NCBI RefSeq assembly: GCF_030489605.1
Contig: NZ_JAUKFY010000002.1
Coordinates: 1 to 64,000, forward strand
Direction of reading: 5' to 3'
Origin: Brevibacillus laterosporus
Lineage (GTDB): Bacteria > Bacillota > Bacilli > Brevibacillales > Brevibacillaceae
Length of the DNA: 64,000 bases
The notes beneath the pieces were generated by a model, which did no database searches, was not told where the DNA came from, and saw only the letters and a list, made by a program, of their open reading frames with translations. Numbering within the stretch: position 1 is the stretch's first letter; the number at the start of each line of letters is the position of its first letter. Positions 56,125-64,000 of the stretch are shown here, in pieces. The position numbers and the translations under genes are program-made.

Positions 56125-56334
56125 GTTTGGTCATATTCCTATTTATGCTCTGGCAGATGGTTTAGTTATAAATGCTAGACCAAGTTCTTCATTCTAACCT
56201 TTATTGATAATATTGTTGTGGGCGGTAATTAATAGACTCAAAGAAGTTGAAACGATTTTAGTCTATAGTAGGTGAATTGTGGGTTATATGGGTTATATAT
56301 CTTGATTACTTTCCATGCTACGAAAACTTAATGT

Positions 56335-57242
56335 TCAACTTTTAGAACGAATAAATGAATGATTGTTGAATAACATCTCATTTCGATACTCGAAAGGTGT
56401 TTTATCATGATATTTTTTAAATAGTTGATAAAATGCTTTATCAGTTTGAAAACCACAGGTAGCAGCAATAGTTGAAATAGGCACTTTCGTATTTCTAAGT
56501 AAGTTTTCGGCATGTTGTAAACGAATAACAGCTAAATATTTTTTAGGCGACATCCCAACATACTTTTTAAAATATCTTGAAAAATAACCTTGTGAGAAAT
56601 TATATTTTATCGCGACATCTTGGATTCGTTGAATATTGGCATAATGAATTTGAATGTATTGAATAACATCTAAAATTTCTTTTGGATCCTGTGAAAAAAA
56701 TGGTTTTAAATGATTCTTATGTGGATAAAAATGACCGTATTTATCTAAAATTTCATGTAATAACTTATACGCTAAAGAATGTAACATTAAATAATCTAGT
56801 TCACTATTATTAAATGAATAGTGGTAGATTTCTAGAATTAACTTTTCAATGACCTGATAGTCATTATTCTTGTATTTAGAATCTGTAAGTAAATTATTGC
56901 ATTCAATATGATATCGATTAAAATTAGGGACATTTTCCAAAAAGCCCTTATAAGGCAATAAAATAGTGAACATTTCTTGGCCAGGCTTTAAAAAAACCTC
57001 AAAACTATGAATTGAGTTTGAATTGATTACTACGATTCCACCAGCTTTTAAACTAAACTCCTGACCATCTACATTGATCACACCAGGACTTCCACTCATT
57101 GCATAACATATCTCAATTCATGCCAATGAGGAGATACTATTTTTTTACCTTTTAATTTGTGAGAAATTGTAATCATTGGTATCTCATTTTTAGCTATTAA
57201 GTATTCATATTCTGGGTTTATCACTTTAATCTGCCCCTTCAT
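56335..57242 (-). pseudogene. AraC family regulator split by a frameshift
   Basis: The intact part (56335-57099) encodes 254 residues: most of a cupin sensor domain and two AraC helix-turn-helix motifs (QDVAIKYNFSQGYFSRYFKK and ISTIAATCGFQTDKAFYQLF). Upstream in another frame, 57242 to 57096, a 48-residue piece ends with the cupin motif VSPHWHELRYVMQ and then stops. Changing frame by one base near 57118 (after HWHE) gives EICYAMSGSPGVINVDG, a normal AraC cupin sequence, so one base appears lost. The gene is either a recent pseudogene or carries a sequencing error. No good ribosome binding site precedes 57242. Confidence 0.75.
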
Positions 57243-57790
57243 GATGTGAAAAAGTTAAAAAAGGTAATAAGGATGTCAAAATAAGACCTATTTATTCACT
57301 TGAATATAAAATAAACTTACAAATGAAATCGTTCTCTTTTCGTTAAAGTATACTAGAAATGAAAGTATGAAAAATGAGATGAGTAAAAAAAACTATACAA
57401 AAGTAGCTAACCAAATTATTAGTAATGTAAGGCACCTGCTATTTCTGGTCTGTTAATCAACGACAATTCCTGTTTATTTTTATAAAGATAAACAAAAATT
57501 AATATTGCATTCTAACAAGTATATAACTTATTAATTCAAATATAGTAGATTATAATAGCTCTGGTGTAACCTATAAGACTTATGTAGCGAATTTACAATT
57601 AACCATGATCTGTGGAAAGCTAAAAAAACATGTATGATCCTTTGGTAAGTTCTCAGGCCTTTTTATGTTTTGGGCTAGAAGATACAGGGGCAAATACAAC
57701 CTTGAATTAAATGGAATATGGGTAACGTTCCCCTACAGTATTCTTCATCTGGAAAACTTAGAATCGCAACTAATAAATCAAACAAATCAT

Positions 57791-57832
57791 GAAAAGTCAG
57801 CCGTGTAATTTCTAATGGCTGACTTTTCATTT
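57791..57832. terminator. Perfect 14-base inverted repeat
   Basis: ATGAAAAGTCAGCC (57791-57804) pairs with GGCTGACTTTTCAT (57819-57832) around a 14-base loop. T-rich sequence follows on the plus strand. It may be an orphan terminator. Confidence 0.5.
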
Positions 57833-58246
57833 TAAGCAAAAAGAGTTTCTTAGATACATTCATGGTTCTTCCTGACAAATTACTTGGAAGAGTTTTCAGG
57901 TGTTTGTTGAGTGTATTTCTATGCTTTCGTCAATAAAGATCATAATCGTGGAAATTCTCATTTTAGGTAATATTTATTTGAAATTCAGAATTGTCTATGC
58001 TATGTTTATCCTATACAACTCGAATGGAGGGTTACGTGTGATAGATTTTTCCCGATAAAGAAAGTAATGCAGACAATGCAGTTTTCTATTCAACTCTGCC
58101 TGTAAACAGAGTAATCGGGATTGACATGCCTATCTACGTATACCTTGTTACTTATGTAAGAAGTGAGAACCTTCTCCTAAAGAAATTCGGGGGCAGTTTT
58201 TTGCTTGCATATATGGTCATTGGGTATTCTATTTCCGGTTACGTTC

Positions 58247-58278
58247 AGCACAGGCAGCGATATGCCTGTGCTTTTTTG
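58247..58278 (+). terminator. Orphan rho-independent terminator
   Basis: AGCACAGGC (58247-58255) pairs with GCCTGTGCT (58264-58272), followed by six Ts. No intact gene precedes it. Confidence 0.75.
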
Positions 58279-58468
58279 TTTATTTCGTAAAAAGGAACAG
58301 CATTGTTATAGCATCAATAGTAAACGGATCAGAAGAGGTTTTGCGTTGAGTTGAAAGAGGCCGGTTATGGGTTCCTCAAGCTTAAACGATCAGACAGACG
58401 AATGAGAAAGAGCGGGTAATGAGCGTAAGATGCTAAACTTAATAATGCAAATAAAGGAGAATAGATAT

Positions 58469-59341
58469 ATGACACGTAAGAGTAAAAAAGAACGCGTATG
58501 GTTCATTACAGGGGCAAGCAAGGGTCTTGGATACGCATACACCTGTGCTGCACTGGAAGCAGGGGATAAAGTTGTAGCTGTCGCAAGAACCATTGACAAA
58601 TTGGAAGAGCTAAAAGATAAGTATCAAGACAGGGTATTGCCAATGAAACTCGACGTTACAGATAGGAACGCCGTTTTTTCCACGGTCACAGCAGCAATGG
58701 AACATTTCGGGCGGCTTGATATCGTGGTTAATAACGCAGGTATAATGGTTTTAGGTATGATTGAAGAACTGAGTGAAACTGAGGCCAGGAGCCTGATGGA
58801 GACCAACTTCTTTGGTGCCCTTTGGGTTTGTCAAGCAGTGATGCCCTACTTACGGTCTCAAGGCTCTGGACATATCATACAAATTACGAGTATTGGAGCC
58901 TTGATTTCGGGTCCTATGTCTGGCATGTACAGCGCAAGTAAATTTGCTTTGGAGGGGATGAGTGAAGCTTTAGCCAAAGAAGCCGCTCATTTCGGTGTGA
59001 AACTTACCATGGTGGAGCCTGGCGGATACTGGACGGACTTGTACACAACAATGGGTTACAGCACCCCATTGGACTCGTACGGATCTCTTCGGGAGGAATT
59101 GGCTAAACAGTATTCCGAAGGCTCGATCGACAGTGATCCCCGCTTGGCGGCAGAGGCACTCATGAAACTAGTAAATAGTGATAATCCTCCTCTGCGGCTT
59201 ATCCTTGGTAGCGTGGTCTACGACTTGGCTATGAATACATATAATGAGCGTATGGCTACTTGGGAGCAATGGGAAGCAGTGAGCCGCGCCGCTGAAAAGG
59301 GGATTCCTGCACCTGAAGGATATGGGGTCCAGAAGGATTAA
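58469..59341 (+). CDS. Short-chain dehydrogenase/reductase
   Basis: A 290-residue classical SDR. The cofactor motif TGASKGLG is at 14-21, NNAGIM near 90, and the catalytic Ser and YSASK box appear in ITSIGALISGPMSGMYSASK (about 138-158). The Arg in VAVARTID suggests NADP. AAAGGAG lies nine bases before the ATG. It stands alone in a degraded region and its substrate cannot be inferred. Homologues often act on small ketones or aldehydes. Confidence 0.88.
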   Translation: MTRKSKKERVWFITGASKGLGYAYTCAALEAGDKVVAVARTIDKLEELKDKYQDRVLPMKLDVTDRNAVFSTVTAAMEHFGRLDIVVNNAGIMVLGMIEELSETEARSLMETNFFGALWVCQAVMPYLRSQGSGHIIQITSIGALISGPMSGMYSASKFALEGMSEALAKEAAHFGVKLTMVEPGGYWTDLYTTMGYSTPLDSYGSLREELAKQYSEGSIDSDPRLAAEALMKLVNSDNPPLRLILGSVVYDLAMNTYNERMATWEQWEAVSRAAEKGIPAPEGYGVQKD

Positions 59342-59769
59342 AACCTGCAACCAGCTTCAAACGAAAAGTTCTTTTCGTAATTTTTTCGATTATCGAGAAT
59401 GCACTAAATATTTTTTCATCAGATGTTATGATATATGTGAAAGCCTTGATGAATGAAGCTCTTGTGTTCGTAGAAAAGGGAGTTATTCAAGAGAAAAAGG
59501 ATGTTTTTATTATTAATGATTAGCACTAGGTTAACAATTGCTTCTCGCTGTAGTCTTCACGTACTCGTTTATAGAGGTCTTCAGAGACTCTTTTAGTAGG
59601 AATTAGAGTAATATACTCAGATTAGTTAATAAAATAAAGATATCAATGTGTATAGGTAAGCGATTCTGGAATGAGACGTTATCTACAAATCGTATTTAGT
59701 TGAGTCCCAGAAAAGAGATGAAACTGAAGTATTGATGAGTATTCATTTATTTGTTCAGAGGAGGTTAAC
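59342..59769. other. 428-base region with a possible gene remnant
   Basis: Apart from the putative PEP synthase-like fragment at 59389-59523, the rest up to the ribosome binding site at 59759 is AT-rich and featureless. Confidence 0.5.
59389..59523 (+). pseudogene. Remnant resembling phosphoenolpyruvate synthase/rifampin phosphotransferase
   Basis: A 44-codon open stretch without a start ends ALMNEALVFVEKGVIQEKKD, then VFIIND and a stop. The segment VEKGVIQEKxDVF resembles the linker of PEP synthase/Rph-type enzymes (VxxGVIQEKEDIFYL) before the swivelling domain. Flanking sequence has no related frame. The match rests on memory and is short. Confidence 0.35.
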
Positions 59770-60603
59770 ATGAGCTCAGTAGGAACTCACATTAACACAT
59801 TTCACGACGCATCCGGATTAATCACTGTATCGGTATTTTCACATAGAGGGAATCCTGCACAATCGCATTGGACAAATGAGGAAATACTAGTCGGTGATCC
59901 AGACATGATTGCCATCGGCGGCGGCGGTAGAGCCACGAATATTCCTGACGGTGCTTTTTTAACGGCTTCCTATCCAAATGGTGACCTATCTGGGTGGGTT
60001 GTTAGCTCCAAAGACCACGAAGTATCAAATCCACACGAGCTGATCACTTATGTCATCGGAATGAAGATAGCAGGGCTAAGTAGACAGCAGTTAATGGATT
60101 CAATATTCATCAGTCAGGCAGATAGTGGAGTTGCTCCCCATCCAGAAGCTGAAACCGGTGTTCCTTCTAATGATTTTGTCCTCATCGGCGGGGGGTTCAG
60201 GGTCGACTGGCATGGGGCTGGGAACATCGCAACAGCTTCCTTTCCTTCGACAGAGTTTTCTTGGAAAGCACGATCTAAGGAACACAGGATTCCAGACCCT
60301 TCCAATATCCGAGTGTTTGCCATTGGTATCCGACGAAATCTTCCAATTGGGTCGGTCATGATAGATATCAGAAAGGCCACTTCTGGACAGTCTCCTCATC
60401 CTGCAGCTGTCGCAACCGTGGCGCCTGGTTTCGCCTTGGTTGGCGGTGGAGCTGAAGTTCACTGGAATGGGGTTGGGAATCTTCTCTGGAAGTTAGAGCC
60501 CTCTACTTCACTAAGCCAGAGTTTCAGTGTAGCCTCTAAGGACCATGTTCATTCAGATTCGAGTACTATTACTGCTTTCGCAATGGGAATTCGAATCGGC
60601 TAA
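59770..60603 (+). CDS. Three-repeat protein of unknown function
   Basis: A 277-residue protein with no signal peptide or membrane helix. It contains three repeats of about 53 residues at 46-100, 136-188 and 221-276. Each has the plan (I/V)GGG-x-V-x-W-x-G-x-GN-(6)-P-(6)-SKDH-(8)-I-(2)-(F/Y)-(3)-G-(I/M)-(R/K). Linkers contain HPEAETGVPSND and HPAAVATVAPG. The regular Gly-Trp pattern predicts a beta-rich propeller- or prism-like fold. I do not recognise a named family. AGAGGAGG precedes the ATG and no neighbour suggests a role. A secreted-by-lysis or spore-associated lectin-like role is only a guess. Confidence 0.8.
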   Translation: MSSVGTHINTFHDASGLITVSVFSHRGNPAQSHWTNEEILVGDPDMIAIGGGGRATNIPDGAFLTASYPNGDLSGWVVSSKDHEVSNPHELITYVIGMKIAGLSRQQLMDSIFISQADSGVAPHPEAETGVPSNDFVLIGGGFRVDWHGAGNIATASFPSTEFSWKARSKEHRIPDPSNIRVFAIGIRRNLPIGSVMIDIRKATSGQSPHPAAVATVAPGFALVGGGAEVHWNGVGNLLWKLEPSTSLSQSFSVASKDHVHSDSSTITAFAMGIRIG

Positions 60604-60789
60604 TCCCGAAAATCGTTTTGATTGATTATTTCCGGACTTGTCAATAACCCTGTTGAGGATTCGAGTTGACTGAATACTTTATCAAAGAGTGAACGCAACT
60701 TTTTGACTCAGCAAGACACATAACTCAACTAAATCTCGAACCCAATGCTTACAACCTCAATTATCACATCTCAAAGGATTTGATGTTAA

Positions 60790-61020
60790 ATGCAAAACTC
60801 CACAATAATAAATAAGCGGAAGAAAATGTTATACCCCCTGTCAATTATGGTTTTAATTGTTGGCTGCTTGTTTTTTTTGAATCTTCTTCATTCTAAAAAC
60901 TACAAGCTTGCTGAAGAGCAATCCCAAGATTGTAAAGCAGCTGGAGAAATACCTGCAGTATCAAATACTTGGAGTGGGTTAGGATTTACAGTAACATGCA
61001 AAACAAAAGACACTTTTTAG
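60790..61020 (+). CDS. Small single-pass membrane protein with C-terminal Cys pair
   Basis: A 76-residue protein with a basic N-terminus, one hydrophobic helix at about 15-33, and an outside segment containing DCKAAGEIPAVSNTWSGLGF and then VTCK. The two Cys residues could form a disulfide. AAAGGA lies 12 bases upstream of the ATG, and a terminator follows. The function is unknown. Similar tails occur in small proteins of Bacillus accessory regions, by memory. Confidence 0.6.
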   Translation: MQNSTIINKRKKMLYPLSIMVLIVGCLFFLNLLHSKNYKLAEEQSQDCKAAGEIPAVSNTWSGLGFTVTCKTKDTF

Positions 61021-61045
61021 ATGGTGTTAATCAGATAATTTTATA

Positions 61046-61075
61046 AAAGGTGTGGCTTATGCTACACCTTTTTCC
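61046..61075 (+). terminator. Terminator after the small membrane protein gene
   Basis: AAAGGTGT and GC pair with GC and ACACCTTT, with a short loop, then Ts. Confidence 0.8.
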
Positions 61076-61272
61076 GTTTTGGAGTAAGCCTTCTATGAAA
61101 TTTCTATGCTATCTTTGCGGAATGAAGATGGGTATTTGCTTCTAAGAAAACCGGCTATAAGTTAACCAGTTAAACAGGGGCCTCTTGTTGTTAATTTTTG
61201 AAGAATTAGAGATGTTGACACCTTCATGATGAAATTTAACAGCTAACAAAAAATAACGACTTTGTAAATAAG

Positions 61273-61489
61273 GTGTTAAATGGTTATTCATCGGTAGGGA
61301 ATTATCTTTGGGATGATAGTGATTTTGTAAACCTTCCTATTATCTTAATGGAGTTGCATGTTAGCAGGTATAGGAATGGCAATATTCATTTTTGGTGGTA
61401 CAACACGTTTGCTGCGAGTCAAGGATCAAAAAATGATGACCCATGTTTCTCTTCATCCCTGGAAATTAAACTCAATAATAAAATTGAGT
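61273..61489 (+). pseudogene. Decayed small membrane protein frame
   Basis: One frame reads NLPIILM up to about 61352 and the next continues as MLAGIGMAIFIFGGTTRLLR from 61358. Together they look like one hydrophobic protein broken by a frameshift. The hairpin at 61490 would have ended it. No family is recognised. Confidence 0.35.
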
Positions 61490-61518
61490 AAGATCGCGAA
61501 ATTAACGCGATCTTTTTT
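61490..61518 (+). terminator. Rho-independent terminator
   Basis: AAGATCGCG (61490-61498) pairs with CGCGATCTT (61506-61514), followed by Ts. Confidence 0.85.
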
Positions 61519-61536
61519 GTTTTGCAGGGAGGTTAT

Positions 61537-61845
61537 GTCATAAGTACGATTTTAGATTTAGCTATTGCCATTTGCTTAACTGACTGTGTTTCAAGTGCTT
61601 CGCAACGGATTATTAGTCAAATTAAGCTGATGGAGCATGCCACAGATCAAGTACAAAGCAAGATGAACCGTTTAAAAAACATGGCCTTTGGCGGCGGTGC
61701 TTTTGCAGTAGGCGGAATCCTGGGATTTAATTTGATTGCTAACGCGGCAGACGAGGTTGTTACTAGAGCTGGTAACTTGCAAGTGATCATGATTGGGATT
61801 ATAGCACAGAAATTTGGCTTATCGAGGAACGGTCTTTCGTTCTGA
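61537..61845 (+). pseudogene. N-terminal fragment of a phage tail tape-measure protein
   Basis: The frame contains QIKLMEHATDQVQSKMNRLK, AFGGGAFAVGGI and NAADEVVTRAGNLQVIMIGI. This is the amphipathic start plus small hydrophobic helix typical of phage tape-measure proteins, which normally run to many hundreds of residues. GGGAGG precedes an ATG that is now out of frame with it (ATG TCA TAA), so the start has decayed. The frame ends after about 100 codons. Confidence 0.6.
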
Positions 61846-62051
61846 AGGTAGTAGTGAAGTATATATTAAGCATGAACGAAGAAAAAACGATTGGGTTCAA
61901 ACGAGATATGCACATATAAGGGTAAAGTCTAGTGTAAAGAAAAACGAAGAGGTTTCAAAGGCAAAATTGGGCGAGAGGAGATACCGGTCAAGTAACAGCT
62001 TTTCATTTACATTTTGAAACACAGGAATCTTCGAAGGAACTTGTACAATGA
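61815..62051 (+). pseudogene. Frameshifted M23 peptidase domain fragment
   Basis: One frame encodes YRGTVFRSEGSSEVYIKHE and TRYAHI, the core of an M23 (LytM) endopeptidase. After about 61966 a different frame continues with ARGDTGQVTAFHLHFETQE, holding the HxH zinc motif, to a stop at 62051. The upstream catalytic HxxxD part is missing. Tape-measure proteins often carry an M23 domain, so this and the previous fragment may derive from one gene with a large internal deletion. Confidence 0.6.
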
Positions 62052-62174
62052 TAGCTTGCTATTAGGAATTGAACAAGATAAGATAAAAGGGATAAAGACC
62101 ACTGCGTTCTTTGAGCGGGTGGACTACTTATTCACCCTCTTGTAAGGGAATGGAAATATTGGAGGTATATACAT

Positions 62175-62609
62175 ATGAAAAAAGGTCAAATTACCCTAGA
62201 AAACGGGAATAAGGTTGTTATTGAATTCTTTGATAAAGAAGCTCCTGGCACCGTTGCAAACTTCGAAAAGCTAGCAAATGAAGGCTTTTACAATGGTCTA
62301 AACTTCCACCGTGTTATTCCAGGATTTGTTGCACAAGGCGGTTGCCCGCACGGAACAGGAACTGGCGGTCCTGGATACACAATCAAATGTGAAACACAAG
62401 GCAACCCGCACAAACACGTACGTGGAGCATTGTCGATGGCACATGCAGGTAAAGATACAGGCGGCAGCCAATTCTTTATCGGCTATGATGCATTCCCACA
62501 TCTAGACGGCGTTCATACTGTATTTGGACAAGTTATTGAAGGTATGGAGCATGTGGACAAAATCAAGCAAGGCGATAAGATGACTGAAGTGAAGGTTTGG
62601 GAAGAATAG
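62175..62609 (+). CDS. ppiB: Peptidyl-prolyl cis-trans isomerase (cyclophilin)
   Basis: A 144-residue cytoplasmic cyclophilin. [13 protein letters not shown] (catalytic Arg), [19 protein letters not shown] and [18 protein letters not shown] are conserved. TTGGAGG precedes the ATG. In B. subtilis ppiB follows lysA directly; here about 6 kb of accessory sequence lies between them. Confidence 0.93.
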   Translation: MKKGQITLENGNKVVIEFFDKEAPGTVANFEKLANEGFYNGLNFHRVIPGFVAQGGCPHGTGTGGPGYTIKCETQGNPHKHVRGALSMAHAGKDTGGSQFFIGYDAFPHLDGVHTVFGQVIEGMEHVDKIKQGDKMTEVKVWEE

Positions 62610-63015
62610 TTGCAAGTCAATCATAATGAATCCCCTAGTAAAGGTGTTACTCTTTGCTAGGGGATTTATTTTTGCTTTCTTTTTTACAGATGGTCAGTTA
62701 AATATGAAATTCATTTCATCTTTTATAAAAAAAAGCCTATTTATCTGGATTAGTTACAAACTATCGTACCTCAATCCTTCCGACATTATATTAAATCCCT
62801 CCTTTCTACCTTTTAAAAATGAGATAAGAGATTTTAGATTTCGAATAAAAGCTGTCATTTTTTCTTATTTCAAAAAAAGCTTATTTTTTGTAAAAAAGTA
62901 TTATTCAATCTAATAATTTTTATTGTTATTTACATATATACAATAAAGTTAGAATTAAGTTGAGAATAATAAAGAAATCAATGTAATTATTCACAAATTA
63001 TGGAAGGGGATAAAC
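62610..63015. other. 406-base AT-rich intergenic region after ppiB
   Basis: It contains the ppiB terminator and, on the minus strand at 62754-62786, a 10-codon frame (MSEGLRYDSL) behind an excellent AAAGGAGG site. The plus-strand open frame at 62626-62913 begins inside the terminator, lacks a ribosome binding site and is very Phe/Lys/Ile-rich, so it is probably not a gene. Confidence 0.5.
62629..62672 (+). terminator. Terminator after ppiB
   Basis: AATCCCCTAG (62629-62638) pairs with CTAGGGGATT (62657-62666), extended by AAAG/CTTT pairs, followed by TATTTTT. Confidence 0.88.
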
Positions 63016-63630
63016 ATGAGTGTAACTTTCACAGCATTGGGGGAACTGATAAAGAGGAAAAGAATTGAAATGGGAATTAGCTTATCGGAATTAGGGAGAA
63101 TGATAGGGATTAGTAAAGGAGTTTTATCAAAGATTGAATCTGGAGATACGAAACGTCCAGAGCTACGGACATTAAAACCGATTGCAGATACTTTAGAAAT
63201 TCCTTATGAAGAGATCATTGAGTGCTATGTTGAAATAGAACATCGAATCGAAGTCTTAAATGATATATTGCAATTGTGTATTGAAGTCTCAAGTTCTTCT
63301 TTGACGACTAAGGTGGCAATGAAATTTCTTGAAAATTCTAGGGAAGAAACATATGTATCATTAGAGCAGGTATATAATCTTGCCAATCAAGCTGTAAACA
63401 ATGAATTTAAATTGTCACTGTACAATACAATTATTAAATATGCAAGAGCACACGGCATTCCCATGTACATAGCAAAACCGTCATTACAAAAATACTTAAT
63501 CGAAAGACAGGATTTAAAAAATATGGAGGAATCATTTAAAATTGGTGAAGAGGTTGTTCACTATGCAGATTTTTTGACTGAAGAGGAGCGGATCATTTTA
63601 TATTGTGATCATCTTTTTTGTGGCAGTTAA
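63016..63630 (+). CDS. XRE family regulator, apparently C-terminally truncated
   Basis: A 204-residue protein with an N-terminal XRE helix-turn-helix at about 8-65 (LIKRKRIEMGISLSELGRMI, GISKGVLSKIESG), followed by an all-helical region that looks like the beginning of a TPR-type sensor (YVSLEQVYNLANQAVNNEFK, GIPMYIAKPSLQKYLIE). Related Brevibacillus and Bacillus regulators, as I recall, continue for about 200 more residues of TPR repeats after EEERIILY. Here the frame ends with CDHLFCGS, so the 3' part seems replaced. GAAGGGG precedes the ATG. Function without the full sensor is uncertain. Confidence 0.75.
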   Translation: MSVTFTALGELIKRKRIEMGISLSELGRMIGISKGVLSKIESGDTKRPELRTLKPIADTLEIPYEEIIECYVEIEHRIEVLNDILQLCIEVSSSSLTTKVAMKFLENSREETYVSLEQVYNLANQAVNNEFKLSLYNTIIKYARAHGIPMYIAKPSLQKYLIERQDLKNMEESFKIGEEVVHYADFLTEEERIILYCDHLFCGS

Positions 63631-63892
63631 TATAACCATACTATTAGTTAGCAGAAGAAGCTGGAAAATTCCTGTTAAGAACAGTTATTATAATCCATTC
63701 TCTAAAAACATAGAATTGCTTATAGATAGTTTAGGGAATGTTCGATCTGCGTTATTAGTAATTAGCAGAGCAAAAGAAATTAGAATGAATATATTTTGTT
63801 GCTGATCATGTTGACACTGAATCATTCATAAAAATTACCAATAGATATTACTCTAAAATTGAAATCTTTTATTGCGGCAGTAAAAAACTATG
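63631..63892 (+). pseudogene. Broken reading frame downstream of the XRE gene
   Basis: One frame reads SLGNVRSALLVISRAKEIRM and stops at 63803-63805. A one-base shift in the T-run at 63794-63797 continues as VADHVDTESFIKITNRYYSK and then IEIFYCGSKKLWK to a stop at 63899-63901. This looks like one protein lacking its start and carrying a frameshift. No family is recognised. Confidence 0.45.
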
Positions 63893-64000
63893 GAAATAGA
63901 AGTTGACGGATGGGACAAAAAAGAATTAGAGTCTAATTTGTTACAATCATTAGTTGAAGACTGTGGTATCGAAGACGCTAGGGATTTATTAGAAGATTTT
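63890..64000 (+). CDS. 5' end of a gene running off the window
   Basis: An ATG at 63890 opens a frame of 37 codons to the window edge. It begins MEIEVDGWDKKELESN and is acidic and helix-prone. It overlaps the stop of the broken frame before it by a few bases, a coupled-gene arrangement. The ribosome binding site is poor. The identity is unknown. Confidence 0.35.
   Translation, partial: MEIEVDGWDKKELESNLLQSLVEDCGIEDARDLLEDF

Larger units (their letters stand above)
57243..58468. other. 1.2-kb AT-rich region with degraded sequence only
   Basis: No convincing gene is present. A possible 46-codon frame at 57665-57805 (MFWARRYRGKYNLELNGIWV) lacks a ribosome binding site. A frame at about 58129-58290 looks random. 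Two strong hairpins at 57791 and 58247 suggest that genes have been lost. A GGAGGGTTACGTG motif near 58027 runs straight into stops. Confidence 0.5.

Noticed and set aside
57675-57878. 67-codon minus-strand frame in the 57-58 kb desert
   Set aside because: It runs through the 14-base inverted repeat, lacks a ribosome binding site and shows no recognisable domain.
62626-62913. 95-codon Phe/Ile/Lys-rich frame after ppiB
   Set aside because: Its ATG lies just before the ppiB terminator stem, there is no ribosome binding site, and the composition is that of random AT-rich DNA.

Overview
The window looks like a chromosomal segment of an endospore-forming, low-to-moderate GC Gram-positive bacterium, most probably Brevibacillus or a close Paenibacillaceae relative. 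The evidence is the sporulation gene set (spoIIM, dacF, spoIIAA-spoIIAB-sigF, spoVAA to spoVAF, mciZ), strong AGGAGG ribosome binding sites, frequent TTG and GTG starts, and gene order that follows Bacillus subtilis from yqzF-bkdR through spoVAF-lysA to ppiB. The genus is inferred from gene content and style, not proved. No rRNA, tRNA or CRISPR array was seen.

Layout. 0.1-4.7 kb: an ECF sigma/anti-sigma pair with a visible autoregulatory promoter, two small proteins that may be spore-related, a divergent LysR/methyltransferase pair and a 56-residue membrane protein. 4.8-7.9 kb: steA with a family 2 glycosyltransferase and a MraY-like transferase, translationally coupled, convergent with yqzF. 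8-16.5 kb: branched-chain amino acid catabolism, with the sigma-54 activator bkdR, a -24/-12 promoter, leucine dehydrogenase, and a separately promoted lpdV-bkdAA-bkdAB-bkdB cluster. 16.6-18.8 kb: a large secreted modular surface protein. 19-24.5 kb: propionyl-CoA/methylmalonyl-CoA metabolism (mutase, a B12-domain/epimerase fusion, carboxyltransferase, then a YqjE-like peptidase). The Bkd complex can yield propionyl-CoA from isoleucine and valine, so these two blocks plausibly form one catabolic route.

24.5-32.5 kb: DUF3866 protein, mciZ, nudF, an EndoQ-like nuclease, spoIIM, fur, yqzK, xerD, deoB and punA. 32.6-46.3 kb: a block that interrupts the B. subtilis punA-dacF order. It holds an IclR regulator, a polyamine-type ABC importer with an M20 peptidase, an Lrp/AsnC regulator, an Opp/Dpp-type importer without a binding protein, and a chemoreceptor. 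46.5-56.1 kb: dacF, the spoIIA operon, the spoVA operon and lysA, the core forespore programme and the channel for dipicolinic acid.

56.1-62.1 kb: an eroded accessory island between lysA and ppiB. It contains a frameshifted AraC regulator, an SDR enzyme, a remnant resembling phosphoenolpyruvate synthase, a three-repeat protein of unknown function, a small Cys-containing membrane protein, and debris of a phage tape-measure protein and an M23 peptidase. 62.2-64 kb: ppiB, then a truncated XRE regulator and broken reading frames at the window edge.

No complete new defence or mobile system is visible. The best candidates for undescribed biology are the three-repeat protein at 59.8 kb, the His/Gln heptad protein at 1.9 kb, the B12-epimerase fusion at 20.8 kb, and the phased ATTCGTA repeats upstream of the Lrp gene.
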